Source of the DNA: Methylococcaceae bacterium
GTDB taxonomy: Bacteria; Pseudomonadota; Gammaproteobacteria; Methylococcales; Methylomonadaceae
Direction: 5' to 3'
Assembly (NCBI GenBank): GCA_016715325.1
Contig: JADKAL010000017.1
Location: 1 to 26,391 of the forward strand
Length of the DNA stretch: 26,391 nt
The position numbers and the translations under genes were made by a program. The notes below the pieces were generated by a model. The model ran no database searches. It saw only the letters and a list, made by a program, of their open reading frames with translations, and had not been told where the DNA came from. Positions 8,511 through 17,582 of the stretch are shown here, piece after piece. Each line of letters opens with the position of its first letter. The stretch's first letter is position 1.

Positions 8511-8535
8511 ATATCAACTGGAAAGTAAGATAAAG

Positions 8536-8555
8536 GTGGTAGGTAAACCTATCAC
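8536..8555 (-). terminator. Hairpin downstream of namZ, possible weak terminator
   Basis: GTGGTAGGT and ACCTATCAC form a 9-bp stem (one G:U) around a 2-nt AA. On the minus strand it is followed by a broken T-rich stretch (CTTTATCTT). It lies 235 nt after the namZ stop and could end the SIMPL/DOMON/namZ transcript before the small-RNA units. Confidence 0.25.
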
Positions 8556-8789
8556 TTGTCATACGATGGGGTGACTAACATGGGATTGTCACTCCAAAAT
8601 AAACACGGATCACCCATATGAAATCGACCGGCAAGCTCACCAAAAATACAGGTTAAACCCCCTTTCCAATAAAATTTTAACCTTTTAAACAAGAACATAG
8701 TGTATTGTTTAAAGGTATCTTACGTTTTCTACTCCAATTACGGGTATCCAAATACATTCGATTCATACTTTTTTATGATGAAAGTTTGA

Positions 8790-9994
8790 TTAATACAACA
8801 AAGCGGCTGCACGATCTTTAATCCAGCATTGTTCGTCTTGTATTGCCAAGTGTTCAAGATCCTCAGGAGTAGCTTGAGAATCGTCCACCACTCTCGAAGT
8901 AAAGGCGATCCGTTTATGACATCGATTGCTAAGCGGTCTGAATTCGTATTCGTAAGGAAAATCGCGCCACAAAGGATAATCAGTTAGTCGTCATTAATGG
9001 CTTTTAAAGCGTGCGCTTGTAAACGCCAAGGTTTAAACGCATGGAGATCATGTGCCGATCTTCGACATGAATCTGAACGCCCGAGCACAGTTTACCGACA
9101 TGTTTGTGGAAAGTCGGCTCGACCAGCATTCGCGCAATCGACACCCTTCGAGCCATTGCGGGGCTAATTCGTACATTTTTTAATTACGGCCGTGCGTCCG
9201 ATGGCCGGTGCGCCGAAAAGTTCCAGAGGTCGGGTAGTGCCTCGGACTACCGATAACATAGTTGCCTTCCAACATAACGGTACCGGCATCACCGCCTTCG
9301 AGTCATCCACAGATTTGGCGCGTTCAGGCCGGATTGATCCAGTTGCGTTCGCCGAGCGGCCAACCATAACCAGGTGCTGCATCCGGCTGCCAGTCTTGCA
9401 GGGTAACAACCTGGCAATCGACATCCATTTTAGGGTGATGACAAACCAACCCGCCAATTCACCCATAGTTAGTCCGTGCCGCATGGGCATCGGTCCGGCG
9501 CCGGCGAAACTTCCCCAACCCGCTTTCAAGGTTAGTCCTTCGACCAGACGGCCTGCCGGATTGGGGCGATCAGAATCAAACCGATTTGTTGTGTTTAACC
9601 GCCGCCTCCAGCTACATAACGCAACGTTGTAATAAAGGTATAAATTCGACGTCCGAGATCCTGTAAATCAACCAGCGGGACATCGAAAGTCGACATCATA
9701 GCGTCGGTTGGCTTACGAACGTCGCCGTATAAGCTGAATACTGGGTTACCGCGCCTGTTGGGGTCGGAAAATCCGGCGATTCCATCATATTATCTTGCTT
9801 ATCGCCGCGCAGACCGTGTTGAGGCCCGAATGCCGCACTGAGTTCTATATCGGGTAATTCCATCAAGGCATCTATGAAGGCGTGTAAGTCCGCCGTCACA
9901 GACGCTGGATGCGCCAACTAATGCAACACGTTTTCCGTTAACAGTTTGCACATAAGTAAGCGTCGGCTATGAATCGGTCGATGCCAAATTTCAT
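8790..9994 (-). CDS. Exo-beta-N-acetylmuramidase NamZ family (DUF1343)
   Basis: NamZ-type DUF1343 proteins remove terminal N-acetylmuramic acid from peptidoglycan fragments. From ATG 9994 the minus strand reads MKFGIDRFIAD, then GKRVALV, HPASVTADLHAFIDALMELP and FGPQHGLRGDKQDNMMESPD, the strongest family block. Further on are VLDRPNPAGRPVEG, GPMPMRHGLTMGELAGWF, RGTTRPLELFGAP, TFHKHVGKLCSG and LWRDFPYEYEF. The end is EDLEHLAIQDEQCW with a stop at 8790. About 401 residues, normal length. No clear signal peptide is visible at this start, so the protein may act in the cytoplasm on recycled fragments. It follows the DOMON-like gene by 16 nt, so they form an operon. At least eight frameshifts. Confidence 0.9.
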
Positions 9995-10010
9995 ATTTAT
10001 AAATACAAGG

Positions 10011-10578
10011 TTAAGATAGATTAAATGATAAGGTAAAACCGCTTCGTTGAAAATCGGAGAACCAGACGGATGGAAAAGCGACCAATACGAGAGATCGCCT
10101 GCTTTAGTTTCCAAAACTGTACTTAGCCCGAGACGGTAAGACTTGTTGAGCGGATTTTCAGGAAGATTTCGATGCGCGATAACGGCCCGGTTAATATCCA
10201 GTTGGTCTTCGGAAATCACGCAGTGAATCGCACTGGCGTCGTTGCGTGCCATGATTTTCGCTTGCGATAATCGTTGAAAGCGTAAGCCGCCCGTTCGCCC
10301 GAGGGTGAGAAATTATATTTCACGATAAGCCTCTTCCTCTTCAACCGCTATAAAAGCTTCAAAGCAGGTATGTTGCCATAAATTGTCGGTTTCCTTCGCT
10401 TTACTGGCCGGTATTGGCAGCATATCGATGTTACCCTGGACTTCGTATCGAAGCGTTAGATCGCCGTTATGGTGTGCCCTTTAACGCCGATGTAGAATTC
10501 CTTAATACCGTCGTCAACCGGTATCGGGGTGATAGATCGGGCAAGGTTGCAATCAATTGCGATTTCCCTATCGGACAT
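10011..10578 (-). CDS. DOMON-like (MurB-like DOMON) domain protein
   Basis: This is a DOMON-fold protein of the group found next to cell-wall genes; DOMON folds bind haem or sugars, but the ligand here is unknown. From ATG 10578 the minus strand reads MSDREIAIDCN..., then NGDLTLRYEVQGNIDMLPIP and DNLWQHTCFEAFIAVEEEEA, the family's W-x-H-T-C-F-E hallmark. Next come NFSPSGERAAYAFNDYR and YRLGLSTVLETKAGDLSYWS, and it ends with HPSG, PDFQRSGFTLSFNLS and a stop at 10011. The rejoined length of about 189 residues is usual. Namely it ends 16 nt before namZ, suggesting a joint role in muropeptide or amino-sugar handling. The N-terminal 30 residues are the weakest part. Confidence 0.8.
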
Positions 10579-10791
10579 AACGACAATTTCTATTTTCCGG
10601 CAAATACTCTTTCTCATTTGGTTTCGAATGATTCGTTATAAGAATTTGCCAACTATTTTACACAGATACCGTCATCGCTGAACAAGCTCGACATAACGGG
10701 TCAGTCAAATAACCGCTACCGAAATCGACGATCTGTTATTTATTAACGGTAGCATAGGAGCCTCAACCTGAGTTTCGAAGTGTCGCATCCC

Positions 10792-11542
10792 TTATTGGAT
10801 ACCGAATATGACATCGACATTCCACGGTCACTTCTTGTTCGTAAGCTTGCACCGGAGTTGAAACGCTATCGGCCATTCCGCTTTCAGTGTGCGCATTTCG
10901 GCGTGCGGCATTGGAACGGGTGAAAATGCGTTGCCTTCGCTAGTGTGCAGCGGCAACCTAGGGTAAACGCCAGCCGGTTTCGCATGTGCTCCGCTTTCAT
11001 TTTGGCATTGCCGCAGCTTTTTCACGGGCTTGAGCCAAAGCGGAATCGGCGTTATCAATACCGAAATTAATGCCCTGTACACGCGTGGCGTTACCGCACG
11101 CTTTAACTGCGGAATCGATAACATCGCTGGCTTTGTCAATATCTCTGATACAAACTGAAACCTGATTGGTTAATTAATAACCGACAATTACATTAGCGGT
11201 ATCGGGAGAGTAATTGGGGTAAAGCGATACCGAGCGAGTTTGAATATCTTTGTCTGCAACCCCCGCATTTTTAACGGCTTTGATTAATGCCTCCATAGCG
11301 CCGGCCGCTTGATTGCGAGCTGCTTCGGCAGTCTTTGCTTGACCCTCCACCGATAAGGATAAATCAGCCTTATCCAGCGCGGCAGAGGCTTTCCAGTGCC
11401 GCTGACATGGACGATCAGGTTTTGATGTTCCGTTGGGTTCGGCGTTTGCGTTGGTCATTATTGCAATATATAAAATAAGCGTGCCGAGAAAAGAAAAAGT
11501 AGTGCGTACGCGATAATAAATCATATTCAACCTTAAAATCAT
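10792..11542 (-). CDS. SIMPL (DUF541) domain periplasmic protein
   Basis: SIMPL proteins (YggE/BP26-like) are periplasmic proteins linked to oxidative-stress protection; the mechanism is unclear. The minus strand from ATG 11542 has a signal peptide (TTFSFLGTLILYIAIMTNAN then AEPNG). It then reads ADLSLSVEGQAKTAEAARNQ, AAGAMEALIKAVKNAGVADK, DIQTRSVSLYPNYSPDTANV and IVGY, followed after a frame change by LTNQVSV. Next are IDKASDVIDSAVKACGNATR, VQGINFGIDNADSALAQARE, GNAFSPVPMPHAEMRTLKAE and the end EVTV...DVIFGIQ with a stop at 10792. About 250 residues, full length. It lies 213 nt upstream of the DOMON gene; whether it belongs to that operon is open. Confidence 0.9.
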
Positions 11543-12117
11543 AGAAATTTTTTGATAATCAAAACAATTAACAACCGTTAAGATCGTTCATGTTTGATTT
11601 ACCGAATATCCTTATTTACAAGCAAGATACTTACTGTAAACGCCCAATTTTCGCCAATAAGGATGAATCTCCGCTTAACCAATAACTATAAGTTGAAAAC
11701 CATTGTTGGCAGTGGGTTAACCAACTACATCTTAGTTTCAGTAATCAAACAAGATTGCAGTTGGAATTGATAAAGTTCAACCCAATTTGTGCCTTTTTCG
11801 ACCCTGTTAAGTGTTATTTAACATATTTCATCGAGACTTGGAACTGGGTGGGACTTGTTTTAAATTTCATACGTATCAATTAAAGCACAGAACACAATTT
11901 CAATCGATAAGCTTCAAGTCTTATACTGATTGAATCGGTCTAATGACGTGTTAACTTCCAATCGTTTTTTTTCCTCCGGGTAGTGGGCCTTTCGAAAAAG
12001 TTTATTACGTTTCGACAGACTCGGTATCCGCAGAATGTTAACGAATTGTTAAACGGACCAATCGCCGAATCAATCATTTAGCTGATTCTTAGAAGTAAGG
12101 CAAAGCCCTGCCCGGTT

Positions 12118-12132
12118 TGACAAATTTTGTCA
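12118..12132. promoter_or_regulatory. Palindromic activator site (candidate UAS) of the RTX gene
   Basis: TGACAAATTTTGTCA: perfect 7-bp arms around one central base. It lies about 186 nt upstream of the predicted sigma-54 start, within the range used by enhancer-binding proteins. It matches the sites in the small-RNA units at 14/15 positions (8104) and in its arms (8497). Confidence 0.5.
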
Positions 12133-12290
12133 CTTATTGACGGAAACATTGCGAAATTGCACGTGTATTCTTCATTAACGTTGAAATGGGGTAATGTCCT
12201 CAAGATGAAGTGCTTAATCGCCTCTGTTTTAAAGCTAATAAGCACGGCTGATAAGCAAAAATGAGTGCAACTCGCCTCCCTGCCGATAGT

Positions 12291-12309
12291 TTGGCATGCA
12301 ATATGCTTT
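12291..12309 (+). promoter_or_regulatory. Predicted sigma-54 promoter of the RTX gene
   Basis: TTGGCATGCAATATGCTTT has GG and GC exactly 10 nt apart, and the same ATGCTTT -12 side as small-RNA promoter A. The expected start is near 12318, leaving a 78-nt leader before the ATG at 12396. Confidence 0.65.
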
Positions 12310-12395
12310 ATTCATCTTGAACGTTAACTGAGACCTTTTGCAATAACGTAATCGCGTAACTCTTTCCACAAATTTTTACATGAGGAACACATTTG

Positions 12396-15351
12396 ATGGC
12401 ATTAACTAAACCTACAAACGCTCAACTGATAATTACCAATGCTGAATTCGGCGGCACTGCGAGCGCAGATAACTTAATCGATACTTCGGTCAACGATATT
12501 ATTTCCGGCGGCGCCACCGTGTTGATGCGGTAGCTACCGACGGCGTAGATACCCTGGAAGGCGGCTTGGAGATTTGATATTTATATCGTTAAAGATACCA
12601 CAGACGTCATCGTGGAATTAGCAGGCGAAGGTATCGACACCGTATGGACAACCACGGGTATACATGGCGGCGGAAGTCGAAAATATTGCGGCATCCGGTG
12701 CGGCTACTATGACGTTGACCGGGAACGCGAAAGACACTGTTTTCGACAGCAGAACCGCCACGGGTGTTGTCACGCTGAACGGCGTCACCGGTAACGACAG
12801 TTACTATTTAGGCGCTGGCGATTTAATCATCGACACAGGCGGTATCGACACGATCTATCTTCCTAATGGCGCAAGCAGCTTGGACCTTACTAACGCAACG
12901 ACAGCTGCCGTAATATTGGGGGCACTGCCGCCCGGCAAACCGTAACCGTTGTAAGCATAGAAAGCAATAGTTCTTCTAGGCGCCGTTCCGCGACCAACTT
13001 ACGACGGGGAACGCGCTGAACAACCGGCGTCGGACGGCAGCGCTATTAACACCTTAACTGGCGCGGCTGGTAACGATATTCTGGATACCGGTGAAGGCGG
13101 GGCCGATATACTGCAAGGCAGCGTAAGCGACGATACCTATATCGTCAGAATAGGCGCGACTGTCCCTTTTCCCGACAGCGCAAACTACCAACGATTTGGT
13201 CCAAAGTTTTGAAAGATGTAAACTGAGCGACCTTAGTTGCCGGACAAGGTGTCGAGAAGGTAAATTTATTAGGCTCGGGCAATGCCAATATCACTGTTAA
13301 TACACTTGCAAACACACTGAATGGCAATAGTGGAAACAATACCACTATAATCAATGCTGGTGCCGGTATAGATACTGTAAACAGCGGCGCCGGGAACGAC
13401 ATTAAACAGCAGCAGAAGCCGATAGCGACCTTTAAACAGCGGCGACGGCATTGATTACAGATCAGCGGCGGCGACGGTAACGACACCGTCACCCCCGGCG
13501 CAAACAACGATGGTATGTCTGGCGATGCGGGTAACGACAATCTGAACGGCGGCGACGGCGACAATTCAAACATCAGCCGGCGCGGGGATTGATATCTTAA
13601 CTGGCGGCGCAAGTACTAACACTTTGAACGGCGGCCTTAAGCAGCTTTATTTTATATATCGTATCGAGCGCTACCGATACTGTGACCGGCGAATTAGCGA
13701 CGGCGGGTGAGGTGGATACTTTCAATTTAACGGCGACCGTAAGCACATTAGTTGTCGGCGACAATATCGAAACCATTACTTTGCTGGTACGAAACAATAT
13801 CGGGGCAAACGCGGGCGCTACTACCATTGCTCACACAATGACCGGTAACTCTGGAAATAACGTGTTAACCGGCGGTAGTCTTGCGGATACCATCACTGGC
13901 AACGCCGGTAACGATTTCATAACCGGTAACGGCGGTAGCGATAACATAACCGGCGGCGACGGCAACGATAGCATGAGCGGCGACGACAGTAACGACCCTG
14001 AACAGCGGCAATGGCGACGATACGATCAATGGCGGCGCCGGTAACAAATAACATGACCGGCAGCGACGGCGGCTTGCTGATATCATGAACGGTAACGACT
14101 GATAACGACATCCTGAACGGCAGCAATGGCGACGATACGATCAATGGCGGCGCCGGTAACGACACCATCACTGCAGGAGCAGCTTCAGCGGTTCCAGCGG
14201 ACGATAACCTGAATGCCTTAAACGGCGGTGCAGGCTTAAACATCTACAATGTAACCAATTCTACCGACACAATTACCGACCCGCCCGTTAGCGCCTTGGC
14301 TGTCGAACGCGATACCGTGAACCTTGGCGGTACATCAGGCACACTCACCGTCGGTAATAACATAGAAATCATCAATTTGTTGGGCTTCGCTGCGGCTAAT
14401 CTTGGCGTCACCTTGTCGCGGGAACAACCGTGGCCCCCACCCGTACGGGCGATGCTGGAACAATAGCATTACGGGCGGCAGCGGGATCGATACCATCAAT
14501 GCAGGACTCGGTAACGACACGATTTCCCGTAGCGCAGGGCGGCAACATCATCAACGGCGGTACGAAGCCGCGCAGATGGCATGACCGGCGGCGATGGTTA
14601 GGATACCTTTACGATCGATAATGCTGCCGATACCGTGACCGACGCGGCTGCTGACGACGATCTGGATATCGCCGAATATCGGCACCTTTACTGCAGCTCC
14701 GGTTACCGCCGTTACCTTCACGATTTCAGCGGGGCAGGCGACGGCGTTGAAAATATCAATATCCTCAACGCGCATTTGATCAACGTGACCGCTCCGGGCA
14801 TGGCCGTATTATAAACGGCAATGCGCTGGCGAATGTGGTATCGACGCAGGCGCAGGCATAGACACCATTAACGTAAGCGGCGGCCGCCCGCGACACGATT
14901 ACCACGGCGGCGCAGGCAAAGATACGGTAATTACCGGTACCGGTAACGATAAGATGTATTTAATGCAGGTATAGCCGATACCGTTGCGGCAGCTGCTTCG
15001 ATTGCCGGTGTCGATAAATATACCGATTTGGTCTTGAACGCCGCGACGGCCGATACGATCGACTTATCAGTGGCTATGCCGCCCCTGTGGGCACTACGGT
15101 AACGGGGGCATTGAACGAGACAAATTTTATAGATAATATGGATACGCAACTTACCACCACCGGGTGCCGGATTCGTCAACTGTAGCGGCATCGATGCAGC
15201 TATCGTCGTCGGCGATGCAACCGGCAGCTTGAGCGGTAAAAGCTTTTTGGCGGTCGACCTGGATCAAAGCGGCACGTTCACAGCCACCGATTTCGTTATC
15301 GAAATCACGGGTTCAACCGTAACGTCTTTAACAACTACAACTTTCGTTTAA
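12396..15351 (+). CDS. Secreted RTX-repeat calcium-binding protein
   Basis: A large protein of about 985 residues, probably exported by a type I system and folded by calcium outside the cell. ATG 12396 has GAGGA at 12382-12386. It starts MALTKPTNAQLIITNAEFGG and has no Sec signal. RTX nonapeptides (GGxGxDxUx type: GGDGNDSMSG, GNAGNDFITG, GAGNDTI) are dense around 13060-13140, 13380-13600, 13860-14170 and 14440-14620. Between them lie longer Thr/Val-rich modules. The end, LAVDLDQSGTFTATDFVIEI then TGSTVTSLTTTTFV, is the short Thr-rich hydrophobic terminus seen in type I substrates. No enzymatic domain is recognisable, so it may be an S-layer-like, adhesive or matrix protein. No type I transporter is in the window. 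More than ten frameshifts. Confidence 0.85.
14009..14160 (+). repeat. 37-bp exact direct repeat inside the RTX gene (14009-14045 and 14124-14160)
   Basis: Both copies begin CAATGGCGACGATACG and end GGCGGCGCCGGTAAC, encoding NGDDTINGGAGN. They are 115 bp apart. Identity at DNA level, unlike the diverged neighbouring RTX units, points to recent duplication or gene conversion. Confidence 0.8.
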
Positions 15352-15375
15352 TAACGCATAAGTAACTTTATCCTC

Positions 15376-15412
15376 AAAAAGCCCCATTCCGATAATCGGG
15401 ATGGGGCTTTTT
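15376..15412. terminator. Bidirectional intrinsic terminator between RTX gene and trmB
   Basis: AAAAAGCCCCAT...ATGGGGCTTTTT: a stem with A-run on the left and T-run on the right, 25 nt after the RTX stop and about 50 nt after the trmB stop. The symmetric A and T tracts let it serve both convergent genes. Confidence 0.88.
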
Positions 15413-15462
15413 ATTGGCGTTATATTTGATATGGGGACAACTACGTCAAAACGGTTTACGTT

Positions 15463-16157
15463 TCATTGTCTTATAAAAATCAAATCCCAAACACCGTGAC
15501 CGAAGCCGTAAACCACGCTGCTCGAATTTAGTTAACAGCCGGTATTCAGGCCGTTCGCAATAATTATTGGTTGGGCTGATATTTAAGCGTCGATCAATCG
15601 ATGAAACTGCCTTGGCTTTTCGCATAAGGTTCCCAGTCAGTTTTGCGGCATGAAAATAACCACCGGGCTTTAGTTTTTGCCAATAGATTGAGAAAACTTG
15701 CTTGAACAATTCGTCTTTTGTGATGTTTTTTTTTCGGCCAGGGATCGGGGAAAAACAGATGAACAGCCGATAAGCTGTTATCCGCCAAATTATCGGTCAA
15801 TATTTCGATGGCGTCATGACAATAAATTCTAACGTTGGTTATTCCGGCCTGTTCAAGTTGAATAATTAAATGACCGACGCCGGGCCGATGCGCTTCTATA
15901 CCACGCAATCCTTATCAGGATTGGTTGCCGCCAACAGCAAGACATTCGCCGTTGCCGAAACCGATTTCCCTACGCACAAATCTGCATTTCGGCCGAAAAC
16001 AAGCCTTTATCGAGCTTTTGAGCGACGTCGAGACAATATTTATTTTTTAAATTATCTAAAGCGAATTGCTGACCTGGGGTAATTCGGCCTTGGCGGCGGA
16101 TAAAACTTGGATTTTTCTAAGAGGGGAAATTTCGGTATCTTAAGAATTAATTTGCAT
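15463..16157 (-). CDS. trmB: tRNA (guanine-N7)-methyltransferase TrmB
   Basis: TrmB methylates N7 of G46 in tRNA using S-adenosylmethionine. The minus strand reads, in shifting frames, SFIRRQGRITPGQQFALDN, EIGFGNGE (SAM-binding motif), AATNPDKD, GIEAHRPGVGHLIIQLEQAG and ITNVRIYCHDAIEILTDNLA. It continues LSAVHLFFPDPWPKKKHHKR, the family's FPDPWPKKRHxKRR signature, then ERPEYRLLTKFEQRGLRLGH and a stop at 15463. The rejoined length is about 231 residues, as expected. The start is uncertain: ATG 16157 gives MQINS, but an in-frame stop follows at once, presumably a read error. Convergent with the RTX gene, sharing its terminator. Confidence 0.92.
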
Positions 16158-16221
16158 AAAGGATGTTTTGCACTGAATAATGTTCCTAAAATTTAGGGCA
16201 TTATAATGGCTTGATCGAAGT

Positions 16222-16239
16222 TTGGCACGGATGTGCAAA
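16222..16239 (+). promoter_or_regulatory. Sigma-54-like sequence with short spacer
   Basis: TTTGGCACGGATGTGCAAA has a perfect -24 element and TGCAAA, but GG and GC are 9 nt apart instead of 10. A single missing base, common in this sequence, would make it canonical. No plus-strand gene follows within 1 kb, only the hairpin at 16277. Confidence 0.25.
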
Positions 16240-16276
16240 GATAAGCTATGTCGCTATGAAATCGAATTTAGGAGTC

Positions 16277-16317
16277 GATTTCATTCGTAGTGAGCGAGGG
16301 ACACTACGAACGAAATC
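16277..16317. repeat. 16-bp inverted repeat (hairpin) between trmB and secreted-protein gene
   Basis: GATTTCATTCGTAGTG (16277-16292) pairs with CACTACGAACGAAATC (16302-16317) with one G:U or mismatch and a 9-nt loop. It is 40 nt after the stop of the gene at 16357-16974 (minus), so it may stabilise or end that transcript, though no T-run follows. Confidence 0.55.
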
Positions 16318-16356
16318 AATTTATTACATAAAATTAATAGTAGCCAAACGGCAATT

Positions 16357-16974
16357 TTAAGGTTTCAATCGTGCCAAAGGTCCCCAGTTTTTAGCAAATT
16401 GGGCGGTGTTCAATACCTGAATTCCGGCGTGATGTTCGCCGTTAAACGGTGTTACTGCCGGGTTACAGCCTGCGTTAGCTGCATCGGTTGGCGAATTGAA
16501 CCACAGACCGAGATGGAAGGTGAACGAGGGGCTGTTGCCGGATTCGTTGCGGCATCAGAGATATGTGCCGGTCTTGTGTACAGAAGGCGCAACGTCGCTG
16601 CCGAGGGCGACAATAAACGTTTCGATATTAAATCGCCCGACGAAATCGGCGACGCGCCTACGCCGTTGGCATCGGTTTCAATATCGCCTTGATACCAGGA
16701 TAACCCGAAAGGAGCCTCAGGGTTTGGAATAACAAAAAATCCAGAGAATTTGTTTTGGGCGGCAGATTTCTTACGACAACATGCATATTTTCTACCGGTC
16801 CCCTTGAACTGACGGTTACTGTTCCGGATGCATAGGGCAAACGGGTCAGTGCTCCTTTTGAAGGCTGCATTTTGAAAAAATTTTCCGCCGCCGATACGGG
16901 GTCAGCAGTTGGTCACGCCAATGCGGTTGTGCAAGAAGCGCAGCGGTTAATAAGTTTTGTTTTGAAGTTTTCAT
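16357..16974 (-). CDS. Uncharacterised secreted protein
   Basis: From ATG 16974 the minus strand reads MKTSKQNLLTAALLA, a signal-peptide start blurred by a frameshift, then AENFFKMQPSKGALTRLPYA and SGTVTVSSRGPVENMHVVVR. It continues NLPPKT, GLSWYQGDIETDA, VGRFNIETFIVAPGSD, NPATAPLHTFHLGLWFNSPT, DAANAGCNPAVTPFNGEHHA and GIQVLNTAQFAKNWGPLARL before a stop at 16357. About 205 residues. I recall similar secreted hypothetical proteins (NLPP...FGLSWYQGD...HLGLWFNSP) in several phyla, but know no function or domain name. The composition suggests a beta-sandwich exported by Sec. It stands alone. Confidence 0.7.
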
Positions 16975-17077
16975 GAAATTATTTCCTCATAGTTGTTAGT
17001 AGCAAAAATGGGAGCTTCTCAGCTCCTCATCTCGTTATTTCTGCTCAAGCGAGAAATGTTCAAATTATTTTCGCGTT

Positions 17078-17397
17078 TTAATGAGAAAATTGCAGATAAG
17101 CCCAAAATCTCGTTAAATCGGAGGATTGCCCGGTATTATCGTTGCGTATCAAATTAACGGTGTTTGAGTCGGCGTAATAACCGGCATACTTAATGTAAGC
17201 GAGAAAATGTGGACCGAAAGTCCGTTCGGCCAAAAATCCCATTCATGACCGTAATCGTAGTTATCGCGGTAGGACAGGAAGCAATGATAAACAGCGCTTA
17301 ATTGAATGCCGGAGAGTTTACCGGAAAGTGTTACGAAATGATCCTGAATACCGTCGCCGGGAGTAACAAATGGCCTATTATCTCTTTTATGCTCCAT
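17078..17397 (-). CDS. C-terminal part of an outer-membrane porin (alginate-export-like), truncated
   Basis: The minus strand ends with DGIQDHFVTLSGKLSGIQLS, AVYHCFLSYRDNYDYGHEWD, FGPHFLAYIKYAGYYAD and SDLTRFWAYLQFSH with a stop at 17078. Alternating strands and a terminal aromatic-x-H/F strand are typical of beta-barrel outer-membrane proteins, and the TPGDGIQD...VYHxF pattern resembles alginate-export-family porins. Upstream of about 17400 the frames read RFGKVHNPIKALEDQIIAM and QAFFYQKFLKIARVTDMRK, which do not look like this family. The remaining ~300 residues expected for the barrel are absent, so the gene is cut at or near the junction with the Bacteroidota segment. Confidence 0.6.
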
Positions 17398-17530
17398 TTA
17401 TTTGCGCATATCGGTAACTCTCGCGATCTTCAGGAATTTCTGATAAAAAAAAGCCTGCATGGCAATAATTTGATCTTCGAGGGCTTTAATAGGATTATGG
17501 ACTTTACCAAATCGATGTAGTTTTATAGTA

Positions 17531-17544
17531 TGGAGCATGCTCCA
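17531..17544. repeat. 14-bp perfect palindrome at the composition break
   Basis: TGGAGCATGCTCCA is self-complementary and lies in the ~50 nt between the end of gammaproteobacterial-type sequence and the end of the pepF gene. It may mark or flank the joining point. Confidence 0.5.
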
Positions 17545-17582
17545 ATGATTTCAGGTCGTTTCATTCGCTGGGGTTAAATGTA

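Larger units (their letters stand above)
7863..8522. repeat. Tandem duplication of a ~390-bp regulatory/small-RNA unit
   Basis: Unit 1 (7863 to about 8130) and unit 2 (8250 to about 8522) share, in the same order and at offsets of 386-393 bp, the hairpin with AGGAGGG in its loop (plus-strand view), the AAAGCA..TTTAC.ACGA stretch, the sigma-54 promoter (AAAGCA...TGCCAACT) and the palindrome AAGTGAC...GTC followed by ATATCA..TGG. Between these blocks the copies have diverged strongly, so selection seems to have kept the RNA and control elements only. Confidence 0.65.
7639..8789. other. A+T-rich region without protein genes
   Basis: About 1.15 kb between nfeD and namZ have no credible ORF on either strand. 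It holds the tandem small-RNA units described separately (7863-8118 and 8250-8510). I see nothing specific in 7639-7862 and 8556-8789 beyond weak hairpins. Confidence 0.7.
11543..12395. other. Intergenic regulatory region between SIMPL gene and RTX gene
   Basis: 850 bp without a credible ORF, between divergently read genes. It contains the RTX control elements (palindrome 12118, sigma-54 promoter 12291). In 11543-12110 I see only A+T-rich sequence that must hold the promoter of the SIMPL gene; no hairpin or known riboswitch is apparent. Confidence 0.6.

Noticed and set aside
13145..13612. 155-residue open frame on the minus strand opposite the RTX gene.
   Set aside because: Pro/Ser/Leu-rich composition is the mirror of Gly/Asp-rich RTX repeats; several such shadow frames occur along the gene.
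12396..15351. Calling the RTX gene and other broken genes pseudogenes.
   Set aside because: Indels are spread evenly over all genes, including essential ones on both sides, so sequence error explains them better than decay.
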